Shown here piece by piece: positions 16,020 to 24,121 of a stretch of DNA of 46,601 nucleotides. Below the pieces are notes generated by a model. That model was not told the origin of the DNA and ran no database searches. It worked only from the letters and a program-made list of their open reading frames with translations. Source of the stretch: Burkholderiales bacterium (lineage in GTDB: Bacteria; Pseudomonadota; Gammaproteobacteria; Burkholderiales; SG8-39); NCBI GenBank assembly GCA_014860355.1, contig JACZJV010000028.1:1-46601 (forward strand), written 5' to 3'. The position numbers were made by a program, and so were the translations under genes. Numbering within the stretch: the first letter of the stretch is position 1; every line of letters begins with the position of its first letter.

Positions 16020-17147
16020 CTACACGCGCAGGATCGATTTCACCGCAAGCTGCACTGCCTCGCGGTCGGTGTTCATGATCATCGGAATCGCGGCGCCGTC
16101 CAGGTAGGTCGCGGTGATCACGTTGGCGTAGGTCGGGCCGACGTCGATCGCGCGGTACAGGCGCATGGTGATGACGTCGGCCGAGCCGACCCCCGTGGCA
16201 TTGCCGTGGGTGCGTTCGGTCAGGCTGAGCACCGCGATCTTCTTGATGCGCGGCCCGCCGGGCCAGTCGACGTTGCGCTTTTGGCGCCCGGTGACATTGG
16301 GGTCGAAACCGGTGCCGCTGATTTCCTTGCCCATTTCGTCGATCACCAGCACGTCGATGTCGTCGAAATAGAGCCGCGCCATCCTGTCCCTGGCGATGAC
16401 GAGCAGTTCCGGCTCGCGCTCGAGCAGGCGCGCGGCGCTGATGCATTCGAGCAGCGCCGTATCTTCGTGGGCGTTCTCCACCGCGGCGACGCCGAACAAA
16501 AACGGCAGGCGCGCCATCACCACGCGCGCCGCCTCGGGCAGCACCTGGGGAAACCGGTCCATGCCATGCGTGTGCAGCTGCGCCGCGCCCCTGATCTTGC
16601 CCATGCCCAGGGCCAGCATCTTGGTGATGCCGCTTTCGATGGCGCCGCGAAAGGTCGTGTGCGGTTTGATCCGGTTGATAAGCACGATGCCGTCGGCGGC
16701 GGCAGCGATGGCATCCGCATAGACGGGCGTACCGTCGGCCATGCGGCCGGCCTCGATCGTGTCCATGGATGCGCGTATCGGCGCGCCGACATAGTCCTCG
16801 GTGATGCCCGCGCCCTCGAGCACGCGGCGCTGCCCTTCCGCGGTGGCAGCGCCGTGGCTCCCCATGGCAGGGAAAACGAAAGGATCACCGCCCAGGGCTT
16901 TGATCTGCGCAATCACGGCGCGCGCTATTTGCGCATAATTGGCCACCCCGCGGCTGCCGCAACCGACGGCGATGCACGCGCCACGCCCGATGCTCGAGCG
17001 TATCTCCGCGCGCCCGAACTCGCGCGCCACGGCCGCCGCAATGTCGTCGACCCGGGTAGTGGCGAACTTCTGTCGCACGCCGGCCATCGGCGGCAGCGCG
17101 ATGTCGAGCCCGCCCGCGATGTTGACTTCGATTCTGTCTTCGATCAT
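16020..17147 (-). CDS. LarA-like (lactate racemase N-terminal domain) protein, prematurely stopped
   Basis: 375 codons are open from ATG 17147. The protein has the lactate-racemase/DUF2088-type layout: CGSRGVANYAQIARAVI (about 60-80), FPAMGSHGAATAEGQR, then INRIKPHTTFRGAIESGITKMLALGMGK and LHTHGM, and in the second half IDVLVIDEMGKEISGTGFDP and TERTHGNATGVGSAD. Characterised LarA racemises lactate with a nickel-pincer cofactor; many homologs act on other 2-hydroxy acids. A TAG at codon 376 cuts off a 60-residue in-frame tail. It lies 17 bp downstream of a D-2-hydroxyacid dehydrogenase gene in an apparent TRAP-transporter operon, which fits racemisation of an imported hydroxyacid (inference). 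No larBCE genes are in the window. Confidence 0.78.
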   Translation of the reverse strand: MIEDRIEVNIAGGLDIALPPMAGVRQKFATTRVDDIAAAVAREFGRAEIRSSIGRGACIAVGCGSRGVANYAQIARAVIAQIKALGGDPFVFPAMGSHGAATAEGQRRVLEGAGITEDYVGAPIRASMDTIEAGRMADGTPVYADAIAAAADGIVLINRIKPHTTFRGAIESGITKMLALGMGKIRGAAQLHTHGMDRFPQVLPEAARVVMARLPFLFGVAAVENAHEDTALLECISAARLLEREPELLVIARDRMARLYFDDIDVLVIDEMGKEISGTGFDPNVTGRQKRNVDWPGGPRIKKIAVLSLTERTHGNATGVGSADVITMRLYRAIDVGPTYANVITATYLDGAAIPMIMNTDREAVQLAVKSILRV

Positions 17148-17164
17148 GTTGCGTTCCTAGTCGG

Positions 17165-18571
17165 CTACAGAACTTTCCCCGGATTCATGATGCCCTGCGG
17201 ATCCAGGGCCGTCTTGATCCTGCGCATCAGTTCCATCTCCAGGGACGACTTGTAGCGCAGGATCTCCCCGCGCTTGTACTGCCCCAGGCCGTGCTCGGCC
17301 GAGATCGAACCGCCAAAGCGCGCGGCGCAGTCGTGCACCACGCGGCTCAGCCTGGCCGAGTCGGCGATGAACGCCTCCTCGCTGCCGCCTTCCGGATGGG
17401 CGATGTTGTAGTGCAGGTTGCCGTCGCCGAGATGGCCGAAGGTAAGCATACGCACCCCAGGAAAGGCGCGCTGCAGCTCGGCATCCGTGACCGCAATGTA
17501 CTCGGCAATGCGCGAGATCGGAACCGAAACATCGTGCTTGATCTGTTTGCCCTCGTGCACCTGCGCCTCGGGAATGTTCTCGCGCAGCGCCCACAGCGCC
17601 GCCGCCTGCGCCTCGCTCGCGGCCACCGCCGCATCGAGCACCAGGCCGCTCTCGCTCGCCTCGGAGAGCGTATTCTCCAGCGTGGCGTCCAGACTTTCCG
17701 CGCTCGCCGTATCGGACAGCTCGAGCAGCACGTACTGCGCATGCGCCTGCGCCAGCGGCAGCCGCGTCGCGGGAAAGTGCTTCGCCACCAGTGACAGGCA
17801 AAACGCAGACATCAGCTCGAAGCCGGTGAGCCGGTCGCCGCAGCCTGCCTGCATGTGCGACAGCAGCTGTACTGCCTTTGCCGGGCTCTCCAGCGCGGCC
17901 AGGGCAGTGGCCCTGGCTCGTGGACGCGGATAAAGCTTCAACACCGCCGCGGTGATGACGCCCAGCGTGCCCTCGGCGCCGACGAACAGCTGTTTCAGGT
18001 CGTAACCGGTATTGTCCTTGCGCAGTCCCCTCAGGCCGTCCCAGATCCGGCCGTCGGCCAGCACCACTTCCAGGCCGAGCAGCAGGTCGCGCGCGTTGCC
18101 GTAGCGCAACACCGCGGTGCCGCCCGCATTGGTGGACAGATTGCCGCCGATTTCGCAGCTGCCTTCGGCGGCGAGCGACAAGGGAAACAGGCGCTCGGCC
18201 GCGGCCGCGGCCTGTTGCAGATCGGCGAGCACGCAGCCCGCCTCCACCGTTATGGTGTTGTTGACCGTATCGACCGCGCGAACCCGGTTCAGGCGCGACA
18301 GCTTGAGCACGATCTGCGCGCCGCTCGCGTCGGGCGTGGCGCCGCCGCACAGGCCGGTATTGCCGCCCTGGGGCACCACCGCCGTGCGCGTCTCGGCGCA
18401 AAGCTGCATCACCGCCGCCACCTCCTGCGTCGACGCGGGCTTCACGACTGCCAGCGGCCGGCCGAAATAGCGCTTGCGCCAGTCGGTGGCGTAGGGGGCG
18501 GCGTCCTGCGCCTCGGTGATCAGCCCGGCGTCGCCGACGAGGGCGCGCAGGCGTTCTAACAATTGGATCAT
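17165..18571 (-). CDS. FAD-binding oxidase, D-2-hydroxyacid dehydrogenase (GlcD/D2HGDH family)
   Basis: The 468-residue protein is a vanillyl-alcohol-oxidase-type flavoprotein. The FAD-binding PCMH domain spans about 35-215, with PLAVVKPASTQEVAAVM, VVPQGGNTGLCGGA and SCEIGGNLSTNAGG. The C-terminal substrate domain ends with the hallmark FGHLGDGNLHYN and SAEHGLGQYK stretches and the terminal ALDPQGIMNPGKVL. The family oxidises D-lactate, D-2-hydroxyglutarate, glycolate or related acids, passing electrons to quinone, ETF or cytochrome c. There is no GlcE/GlcF partner next to it, so it probably acts alone. It is positioned between a TAXI-TRAP permease gene and the LarA-like gene. Confidence 0.9.
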   Translation of the reverse strand: MIQLLERLRALVGDAGLITEAQDAAPYATDWRKRYFGRPLAVVKPASTQEVAAVMQLCAETRTAVVPQGGNTGLCGGATPDASGAQIVLKLSRLNRVRAVDTVNNTITVEAGCVLADLQQAAAAAERLFPLSLAAEGSCEIGGNLSTNAGGTAVLRYGNARDLLLGLEVVLADGRIWDGLRGLRKDNTGYDLKQLFVGAEGTLGVITAAVLKLYPRPRARATALAALESPAKAVQLLSHMQAGCGDRLTGFELMSAFCLSLVAKHFPATRLPLAQAHAQYVLLELSDTASAESLDATLENTLSEASESGLVLDAAVAASEAQAAALWALRENIPEAQVHEGKQIKHDVSVPISRIAEYIAVTDAELQRAFPGVRMLTFGHLGDGNLHYNIAHPEGGSEEAFIADSARLSRVVHDCAARFGGSISAEHGLGQYKRGEILRYKSSLEMELMRRIKTALDPQGIMNPGKVL

Positions 18572-18654
18572 ATCGTTGCGTGGAAGGATCGGCGTTTCGA
18601 AGTGTTCAATTCTATACGCAAGGACTCGAATCGCGCCCCGTCGTCGAAAAGTGG

Positions 18655-18669
18655 CGCGCGCTGCGCGCG
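18655..18669 (-). terminator. Weak hairpin after the TAXI-TRAP permease
   Basis: GCGCGC-GCT-GCGCGC forms a short stem; on the minus strand it is followed by CACTTTTC. It lies in the 114-bp gap between the permease and the dehydrogenase genes. The loop is only three bases, so termination would be partial at best. Confidence 0.25.
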
Positions 18670-18685
18670 GGGAGATTTTCGAGGA

Positions 18686-20680
18686 TCAGCCGCGCGCGGC
18701 AATGCGCCGGTTCGCCAGCGCGACCACGACCCCGATTATCCCGAGTCCGATACCGAGCGCCGCAAGCTGAAGGTGGCTCAACCCGAGTTCGCCGCCGCCC
18801 GGAAGCGCCATGGCCATGCCGCTCGCGAACAGCAGCAGGCGTGCGATGGCGCCGCCTATGCCGCTGTCCATCTTCCCCAACCCGATCAGATAGCCTTCGA
18901 TCGCCGAGGCGATCAGCCATACACCGAGCACGGCGGTGGCGACCACCACGGCGATTTCCGCGGGTGCGCCGCGCAGGATCAGCGCCGGGTTCAGGACGAA
19001 AAAGAAGGGCACGAAGTACATCGTGCTGCCCAGGCGCACCGACTTCATGCCTACCTCGATCGGCGCGGCGCGCGCGATTCCGGCTGCGACGAACGCGGCC
19101 AGCGCGACCGGCGGCGTAATGAATGACACCATGCCCCAGTAAAGCATGAACAGGTGCACCGCCACCGGATCGAAACCCGCTGCCACCAGCGGCGGCGCGA
19201 GCACGATCGCAAGAAAGATGTAGCACGCGGTGACGGTCATGCCCATGCCGAAAATGAAACTGGTGATCGCGCCCATCACCAGCAGGACGTAGATATTGTT
19301 GCCGGCGAGGTAGACCAGGTCGTTGGCGAGCGTCCCGGCGAGGCCCGTGACCGAAAGCGAGCCGATAATCAGACCCACGCCCGCAAGCAGCGCCGAGAGC
19401 TCGCCCAGCGCGCCGCAGATGCCTTCGACCAGCAGCCCGAGCCTTTTCCAGTTGAGCCGATGTATGCGCGAGAACTGATTGATCACCAGCAGCAGCGCAG
19501 TGGCGTAGAAGGGCGCGATCGCCTCCTGCTGCAGTATCAGCAGCATCCATACCAGCAGTGCGAACACAAAAATGTACTGCCATCCCTCGGCGACGGTCTT
19601 GCCCACCGACGGCAACTCCGCACGCGGCAGGCCTTTGAGGCCGCGGCGCGCGGCATAGCCGTCGATTTGCACGAACAGGCCGAAGTAGAACAACAGCGAG
19701 GGCACCAGCGCGGCAAGCGCAATCTGCACGTAGGGCAAACCGAGGAACGAGGCCATGACGAACGCGGTCGCGCCCATTACCGGCGGCATCAGCACGCCAC
19801 CGGTCGAAGCGCAGGCCTCGACCCCGCCGGCGTAGGCTGGAGAAAAGCCGGTGCGCTTCATCGCCGGTATGGTCACCACCCCGGTGGTGAGCACGTTCGA
19901 AACCACGCTGCCGGAGACCGAGCCCATCAGGCCGCTGGCGAATATCGCCACCTTGGCCGGACCGCCGCGCACCGAACCGAACAGCGCGAAAGCCAGATTG
20001 TTGAAAAATGACGCCGCGCCGGTGTACTGCAGCACCGCGCCGAACATGACGAAGCCGATCACCAATTCACCGAAGGCGCGGGTCGGGATGCCCAGCACGC
20101 TCTCCGAGCTGGCGAAGTGATAGGCGGCGGTGGTGGAGATATCCTGCGGCAGGCCCGAGATCGGCCCCGGCATGTGCCCCGCGTATACCGGGTAGAGCGA
20201 AATCAACGCAACCACCGCGAACACCGCCGTGCCGCCGGCGCGGCGCGTCGCCTCGAGGATCATCAGCCAGCCGACGTAGGCGATCCAGATCGCCTCTTTA
20301 GGCGCGGAGAATTCCCAGCCTTCGGTGATGACGCGATGCGCGTTCAGCGCGAAATACGCGAACACGGCGATATTGATGCAGAACAGCGCCGCGTCGTACC
20401 AGGGGACGCCGTCGCGGCGCGCATTCTTGGCCGCGGGAATCAGGACGAACACGCAGCCCGCGAGCAGGGCGCACAGCCAGTACAGATAGGCCGTGTCGAG
20501 CAGAACCTTGCCGACGAAAAAACCGAGGTTGAGAATCTGGTTCAGGGCGAGAAAAATCGCCGCAGTGGCGACGACAATCAACACCCCGCGCCAGACTGGA
20601 GGGAGCTTGCGGTAGCGCCGCTCGACGGCCGCCTCGGGCGCCTCGGGCGCCTCGCCCGGGTCCTCCGCGACCGCGGTCAC
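18686..20680 (-). CDS. TRAP transporter fused permease (4TM/12TM, TAXI-type)
   Basis: A 664-residue inner-membrane protein fusing the small (DctQ-like, first four helices) and large (DctM-like) TRAP subunits, the form that partners with TAXI receptors. Signatures include the glycine-rich GSVSGSVVSNVLTTGVVTIPAMKRTGFSPAYAGGVEACASTGG and LMPPVMGATAFVM region near 255-310 and its second-half counterpart near MYWGMVSFITPPVALAAF. Transport is driven by an ion gradient. The start is GTG 20680 with a weak upstream CGGAAG; the N-terminal tail is acidic and Pro/Glu-rich. It lies 61 bp downstream of the receptor gene and upstream of the dehydrogenase and LarA-like genes. Confidence 0.93.
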   Translation of the reverse strand: MTAVAEDPGEAPEAPEAAVERRYRKLPPVWRGVLIVVATAAIFLALNQILNLGFFVGKVLLDTAYLYWLCALLAGCVFVLIPAAKNARRDGVPWYDAALFCINIAVFAYFALNAHRVITEGWEFSAPKEAIWIAYVGWLMILEATRRAGGTAVFAVVALISLYPVYAGHMPGPISGLPQDISTTAAYHFASSESVLGIPTRAFGELVIGFVMFGAVLQYTGAASFFNNLAFALFGSVRGGPAKVAIFASGLMGSVSGSVVSNVLTTGVVTIPAMKRTGFSPAYAGGVEACASTGGVLMPPVMGATAFVMASFLGLPYVQIALAALVPSLLFYFGLFVQIDGYAARRGLKGLPRAELPSVGKTVAEGWQYIFVFALLVWMLLILQQEAIAPFYATALLLVINQFSRIHRLNWKRLGLLVEGICGALGELSALLAGVGLIIGSLSVTGLAGTLANDLVYLAGNNIYVLLVMGAITSFIFGMGMTVTACYIFLAIVLAPPLVAAGFDPVAVHLFMLYWGMVSFITPPVALAAFVAAGIARAAPIEVGMKSVRLGSTMYFVPFFFVLNPALILRGAPAEIAVVVATAVLGVWLIASAIEGYLIGLGKMDSGIGGAIARLLLFASGMAMALPGGGELGLSHLQLAALGIGLGIIGVVVALANRRIAARG

Positions 20681-20698
20681 CGCTTCCGCCCGGAATCA

Positions 20699-20717
20699 GG
20701 GCTGTGCGCGGCAGCCC
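20699..20717 (-). other. Hairpin between TAXI receptor and permease genes
   Basis: GGGCTG (20699-20704) pairs with CAGCCC (20712-20717) over a 7-base loop in the 61-bp intercistronic gap. No T-run follows on the minus strand, so it is more likely a 3' stabiliser of the receptor message than a true terminator. Confidence 0.35.
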
Positions 20718-20741
20718 AAGCCGTCGCGCGCAGAAGCAGCA

Positions 20742-21920
20742 TTACCAAGTCGTGTAAACCGGGTCCATGCCGGCCTTGGTGAGCGCGTCGGCACGCACCT
20801 TCATCCACGCCTGCTCGAACGCCTTGTCGTCGGCACCGCTATCCCGGTTCATCCCGGCCCAGGCGGCTGCGAGCACCTTCTGGCGCTTGACCAGCATGTC
20901 GTTGTGCAGCTGGTGCTCCGGCTTCCACTGGCCGGCCTCCTTCCAGTACTTGATCGCGCCGTCGTGAAACGGAATCACCCAGGCGAAATTCTGCCGGTTG
21001 ACCGCCCAGCCGCTGTTGCCCGGCGCCGATCCCTTGTACATATCGAAGGTGTCGATCATGGCCTTGGTCATGTTGTACACCAGGTCCGTTTTCTGAGACT
21101 CGTAGGTCATCAGGATCGGGTACGGATAAGTCGAGGACTCGGCAGGATGGTCCTTGGACAGGTCCGCGCCCTCGGTGCCCATGAACGGCATGAAGAACGG
21201 CCCCAGCGCATTGAGCCGCTTCCACCCCGCCTTGTCCTTGTGCGAGATCACCGGATACACCAGGCCGCGCGGCGATTTCGCGATCGCATAGGCCTTGCCC
21301 GAAACCGAGGAGCTGAACGCCGCATCGACCTGGTTGTTGACAATGCCGTCCATGGCCGCGCCGAAGCCGCCGAATTCGACCTTCTCCACGTCCTTCCACG
21401 TGAGGTTGGCGAAGGCAAGGATGGCGGTGATGTTCTCGTTCAGTGACGGCGAGCCAATCACATAGGCGACGCGTTTGCCTTTCAGGTCGGCGATGGTCTT
21501 GATGCCGCTGTCCTTGGCGGCAAGCACGGTCAGAAGCTGGTCCGAGGTGTTGAGCATCAGGCCGCGCACCGCTTGCGGGCCCCAGGCCTTCGCGCCGAAG
21601 TCGTACACGCCTTCCTGCGCCAGATACGCGCCGCCGACGCCGTTGGCGGAAAACTGCACCTGCCCATTGCGCAGCGGCAGGTTGCGCGAGACATCGTTCT
21701 TGCCCGGCAGCACGCGCAGGCTGACATTGTATTTCTGCTTCAACGCGTTGCCGATGCCGACCGCCTGGTTATAGCCGGCCGAACCGACGTCGTAGGCGCT
21801 CCAGGCCAGGGTGGCGGGCAACTTTGCTTCCGCGGCGACGGCCGGGGTCACGGCCAATGCGGATGCTGCGACAATGGCTGCGGCAGATATGCCGCGCGCC
21901 CAAATGTGGGTGTTGTACAT
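20742..21920 (-). CDS. TAXI-family TRAP transporter substrate-binding protein
   Basis: A 392-residue periplasmic receptor. The signal peptide is MYNTHIWARGISAAAIVAASALAVTPAVA (about 1-29). The mature part has the TAXI features: LAWSAYDVGSAGYNQAVGIGNALKQKY, NDVSRNLPLRNGQVQFSANGVGG, and DLKGKRVAYVIGSPSLNEN. TAXI receptors bind organic acids such as glutamate or other 2-oxo/hydroxy acids; the ligand here is unknown, but the operon suggests a hydroxyacid. ATG 21920 was chosen because AGGAG lies just upstream and it yields a proper signal; an in-frame ATG at 21950 is 30 bp further out. Confidence 0.92.
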   Translation of the reverse strand: MYNTHIWARGISAAAIVAASALAVTPAVAAEAKLPATLAWSAYDVGSAGYNQAVGIGNALKQKYNVSLRVLPGKNDVSRNLPLRNGQVQFSANGVGGAYLAQEGVYDFGAKAWGPQAVRGLMLNTSDQLLTVLAAKDSGIKTIADLKGKRVAYVIGSPSLNENITAILAFANLTWKDVEKVEFGGFGAAMDGIVNNQVDAAFSSSVSGKAYAIAKSPRGLVYPVISHKDKAGWKRLNALGPFFMPFMGTEGADLSKDHPAESSTYPYPILMTYESQKTDLVYNMTKAMIDTFDMYKGSAPGNSGWAVNRQNFAWVIPFHDGAIKYWKEAGQWKPEHQLHNDMLVKRQKVLAAAWAGMNRDSGADDKAFEQAWMKVRADALTKAGMDPVYTTW

Positions 21921-22268
21921 TGCGTTCTCCTCTCTTATGTAAATCGACATTCAGCAGCCTGCCATGTTATCCGTCACGACGCCGACATGCAATCGCAAAT
22001 GCGCTGCCATCCTCCTTGCCGCCTCGCCCTTTCGCTCTACAAAAAGCCGCTGCTGTCATGGCGGACTAGTGCTCCCCGTCTAGGCCCGCACGCCCACCGC
22101 CTTGGGGCAAACTACTTGTCCGGAGTCATTGCCTACCTGCTTGGATCATGTTAGCTTAATATGTGCAAAGTCTCGATGCGCGAATTTGATACTGCACGTA
22201 GACGCCCGCCTCCATTCCTTGGTCCGTGGGCGGCGCATTTTTTTCACCACTTTGGAGGGGAATCCACG
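21921..22268. other. Divergent control region between two TRAP operons
   Basis: These 348 bp separate the TAXI receptor gene (leftward) from the DctP receptor gene (rightward). No gene is supported. The right side contains an AT-rich TTAATATG near 22156-22163 that could be a -10, a T-run at about 22238-22244 after a GC-rich stretch, and a GGAGGGG ribosome binding site for the DctP gene. Shared regulation of both uptake systems from here is plausible. Confidence 0.5.
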
Positions 22269-23408
22269 ATGGACAAAAAAACAGCGACAAAAACCGAAAC
22301 ACAAACTTCACGCCGCAAATTCCTGACCGGCGCGGCAACCGCGACAGCGGGCGCCGCAACTCTGGCCTTCCCGATGATCGCCAGGTCGCAATCGCCGATC
22401 GTGCTGAAAATGCAGGGCGCCTGGGGTGCGAAGGACATATTCAACGAAATGGCCGAGGAATACGTCAAGCGCGTCAACGAAATGGCCGGCGGTCGCCTGC
22501 GCATCGACTACCTCGTAGGCGGCTCGGTAGTGAAACCGTTCGAGGTGATGGACGCGACTTCCAAGGGCGTGATCGACGGGGCGCATTCGGTTGCGGTGTA
22601 CTGGTACGGCAAGAGCAAAATCGCCTCGCTGTTCGGAACCGGCCCGATTTCCGGAATCGACGCGGCCCAGCAGTTGGCCTGGATCCACAAGGAAGGCCTG
22701 CCTTTCTACGAAGAGTTGACGAAGAAGCTCGGGCTCGACGTGGTCAGCTTCTACGCCATGCCGATGCCGACCCAGCCGCTGGGCTGGTTCAAGAAGCCGA
22801 TCAAGAGCGCCGCGGAGCTCAAGGGGTTCAAGTACCGCACCGTGGGCCTGGCTGCCGACCTGATGCAGGAATTGGGCATGAAGGTGACACAGCTGCCCGG
22901 TGGCGAGATCGTGCCGGCGATGGAGCGCGGCGTGATCGACGCGTTCGAGTTCAACAACCCGACGTCTGACAGCCGTTTTGGCGCCCAGGACGTGGCCAAG
23001 AATTACATGATGGGCAGCTACCATCAGGCCATGGAATTTTTCGAAATCATCTTCAACAAGAAGAAGTACAACGCGCTGCCGAAAGACCTGCAGGCGGTGC
23101 TGCACTACGCGGCGGAGGCGGCATCCACTTCCAATTTCGCCACGGCGATGGACAACTACTCGAAAGACCTGCAGACGCTCAAGACCAAGGACAAGGTAAA
23201 CGTCCTGCGCACGCCGCAAGGCATATTCGATGCGCAGCTCAAGGCCTGGGACGTGCTCGTCAAACGCCTGTCAGCCGAAGATCCCTTGTTCGCGAAAATC
23301 TGGGACTCGCAGAAGGCCTGGGCCAAGCGCGTCGGCTACTACCACCATTTCAACACCGCCGACTACAAGGCGGGTTACGAGCATGTGTTCGGCAAGCTGG
23401 GGTTCTAG
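22269..23408 (+). CDS. TRAP transporter DctP-family substrate-binding protein
   Basis: The 379-residue periplasmic receptor has a twin-arginine signal (SRRKFLTGAATATAGAATLAF; mature start near QSPIVLKMQGAW). DctP-fold features include KRVNEMAGGRLRIDYLVGGSVVKPFEVMDA, DGAHSVAVYWYGK and LKGFKYRTVGLAADLMQELGMKVTQLPGGEIVPAME. The ligand-contact region FEFNNPTSDSRFG resembles the group that binds 2-oxo or hydroxy acids (TakP/lactate-like, COG4663). ATG 22269 follows GGAGGGG. A strong terminator separates it from dctQM-type genes. Confidence 0.92.
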   Translation: MDKKTATKTETQTSRRKFLTGAATATAGAATLAFPMIARSQSPIVLKMQGAWGAKDIFNEMAEEYVKRVNEMAGGRLRIDYLVGGSVVKPFEVMDATSKGVIDGAHSVAVYWYGKSKIASLFGTGPISGIDAAQQLAWIHKEGLPFYEELTKKLGLDVVSFYAMPMPTQPLGWFKKPIKSAAELKGFKYRTVGLAADLMQELGMKVTQLPGGEIVPAMERGVIDAFEFNNPTSDSRFGAQDVAKNYMMGSYHQAMEFFEIIFNKKKYNALPKDLQAVLHYAAEAASTSNFATAMDNYSKDLQTLKTKDKVNVLRTPQGIFDAQLKAWDVLVKRLSAEDPLFAKIWDSQKAWAKRVGYYHHFNTADYKAGYEHVFGKLGF

Positions 23409-23447
23409 GGCCGGCAGGGACTAAGAACATCGCAAGCTGACCAAGCG

Positions 23448-23481
23448 GAGGCGGCACAGCAATGTGCCGCCTCTGTTTTGT
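23448..23481 (+). terminator. Strong intrinsic terminator after the DctP receptor gene
   Basis: An 11-bp perfect stem, GAGGCGGCACA (23448-23458) with TGTGCCGCCTC (23463-23473), is closed by a GCAA tetraloop and followed by TGTTTTGT. It lies in the 113-bp gap between the receptor gene and the small-permease gene, so it limits permease transcription relative to the receptor. Confidence 0.9.
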
Positions 23482-23521
23482 GTAGAATCACCCGACCTGT
23501 CTACCTCGTACGAGGAACTTC

Positions 23522-24121
23522 ATGCTGCAAACCTTCCTGCTCGGTATCGACCGCTTCAGCATGGCGGTAGGCCATGCCTTCGCATGGTGCATAGTCATCC
23601 TGACCCTGGGCACCTCCTACGAAGTGTTCGTGCGCTACGTACTCAACGACCCCACGGCCTGGGCCTTCGACATGAGCTACATCCTCTACGGAGCGCTGTT
23701 CCTGATGTCCGGCGCGTATGCGCTGTCGCGCAATGCCCACGTGCGTGGCGACGTACTCTACCGGCTGTGGCCGGTACGCGTGCAGGGAACGGTCGAGCTG
23801 ATTTTGTATTTCATTTTCTTCTTTCCCGGCGTGACCTCGCTGATCATCGCCGGATACGGTTATGCGCATGATTCATTCGGCTACCGCGAGGTGAGCGTGA
23901 ACAGCCCCGTCGGGGTACCGATCTGGCAGCTGAAGGCGCTGATCCCGCTGGCGGGCATCATGCTGTTCATCCAGGGCGTGGCCCAGGTGATACGCTGCAT
24001 CCTGGCGATACGCGACGGCGAGTGGCCCAAGAAACTGCACGACGTCGAGGAATTGGAGGACGTGATCGCCGAGCAGCACGCGCACCAGGCTGATGCCGGG
24101 CAGAAGGGAGAGGCGGCATGA
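23522..24121 (+). CDS. TRAP transporter small permease (DctQ-like)
   Basis: A 199-residue protein with four predicted membrane helices. The pattern TSYEVFVRYVLNDPTAWAFDMSYILYGALFLMSGAYAL followed by HVRGDVLYRLW is diagnostic for DctQ. A relatively long acidic, charged C-terminal tail (LHDVEELEDVIAEQ...) extends into the cytoplasm. GAGGAA precedes ATG 23522. The stop overlaps the DctM start by 4 bp (ATGA), indicating translational coupling. It bridges receptor and large permease. Confidence 0.93.
   Translation: MLQTFLLGIDRFSMAVGHAFAWCIVILTLGTSYEVFVRYVLNDPTAWAFDMSYILYGALFLMSGAYALSRNAHVRGDVLYRLWPVRVQGTVELILYFIFFFPGVTSLIIAGYGYAHDSFGYREVSVNSPVGVPIWQLKALIPLAGIMLFIQGVAQVIRCILAIRDGEWPKKLHDVEELEDVIAEQHAHQADAGQKGEAA

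Noticed and set aside
22200-22250. Terminator ahead of the DctP receptor gene
   Set aside because: A T-run follows a GC-rich stretch, but I could only pair about five bases, too weak to call.
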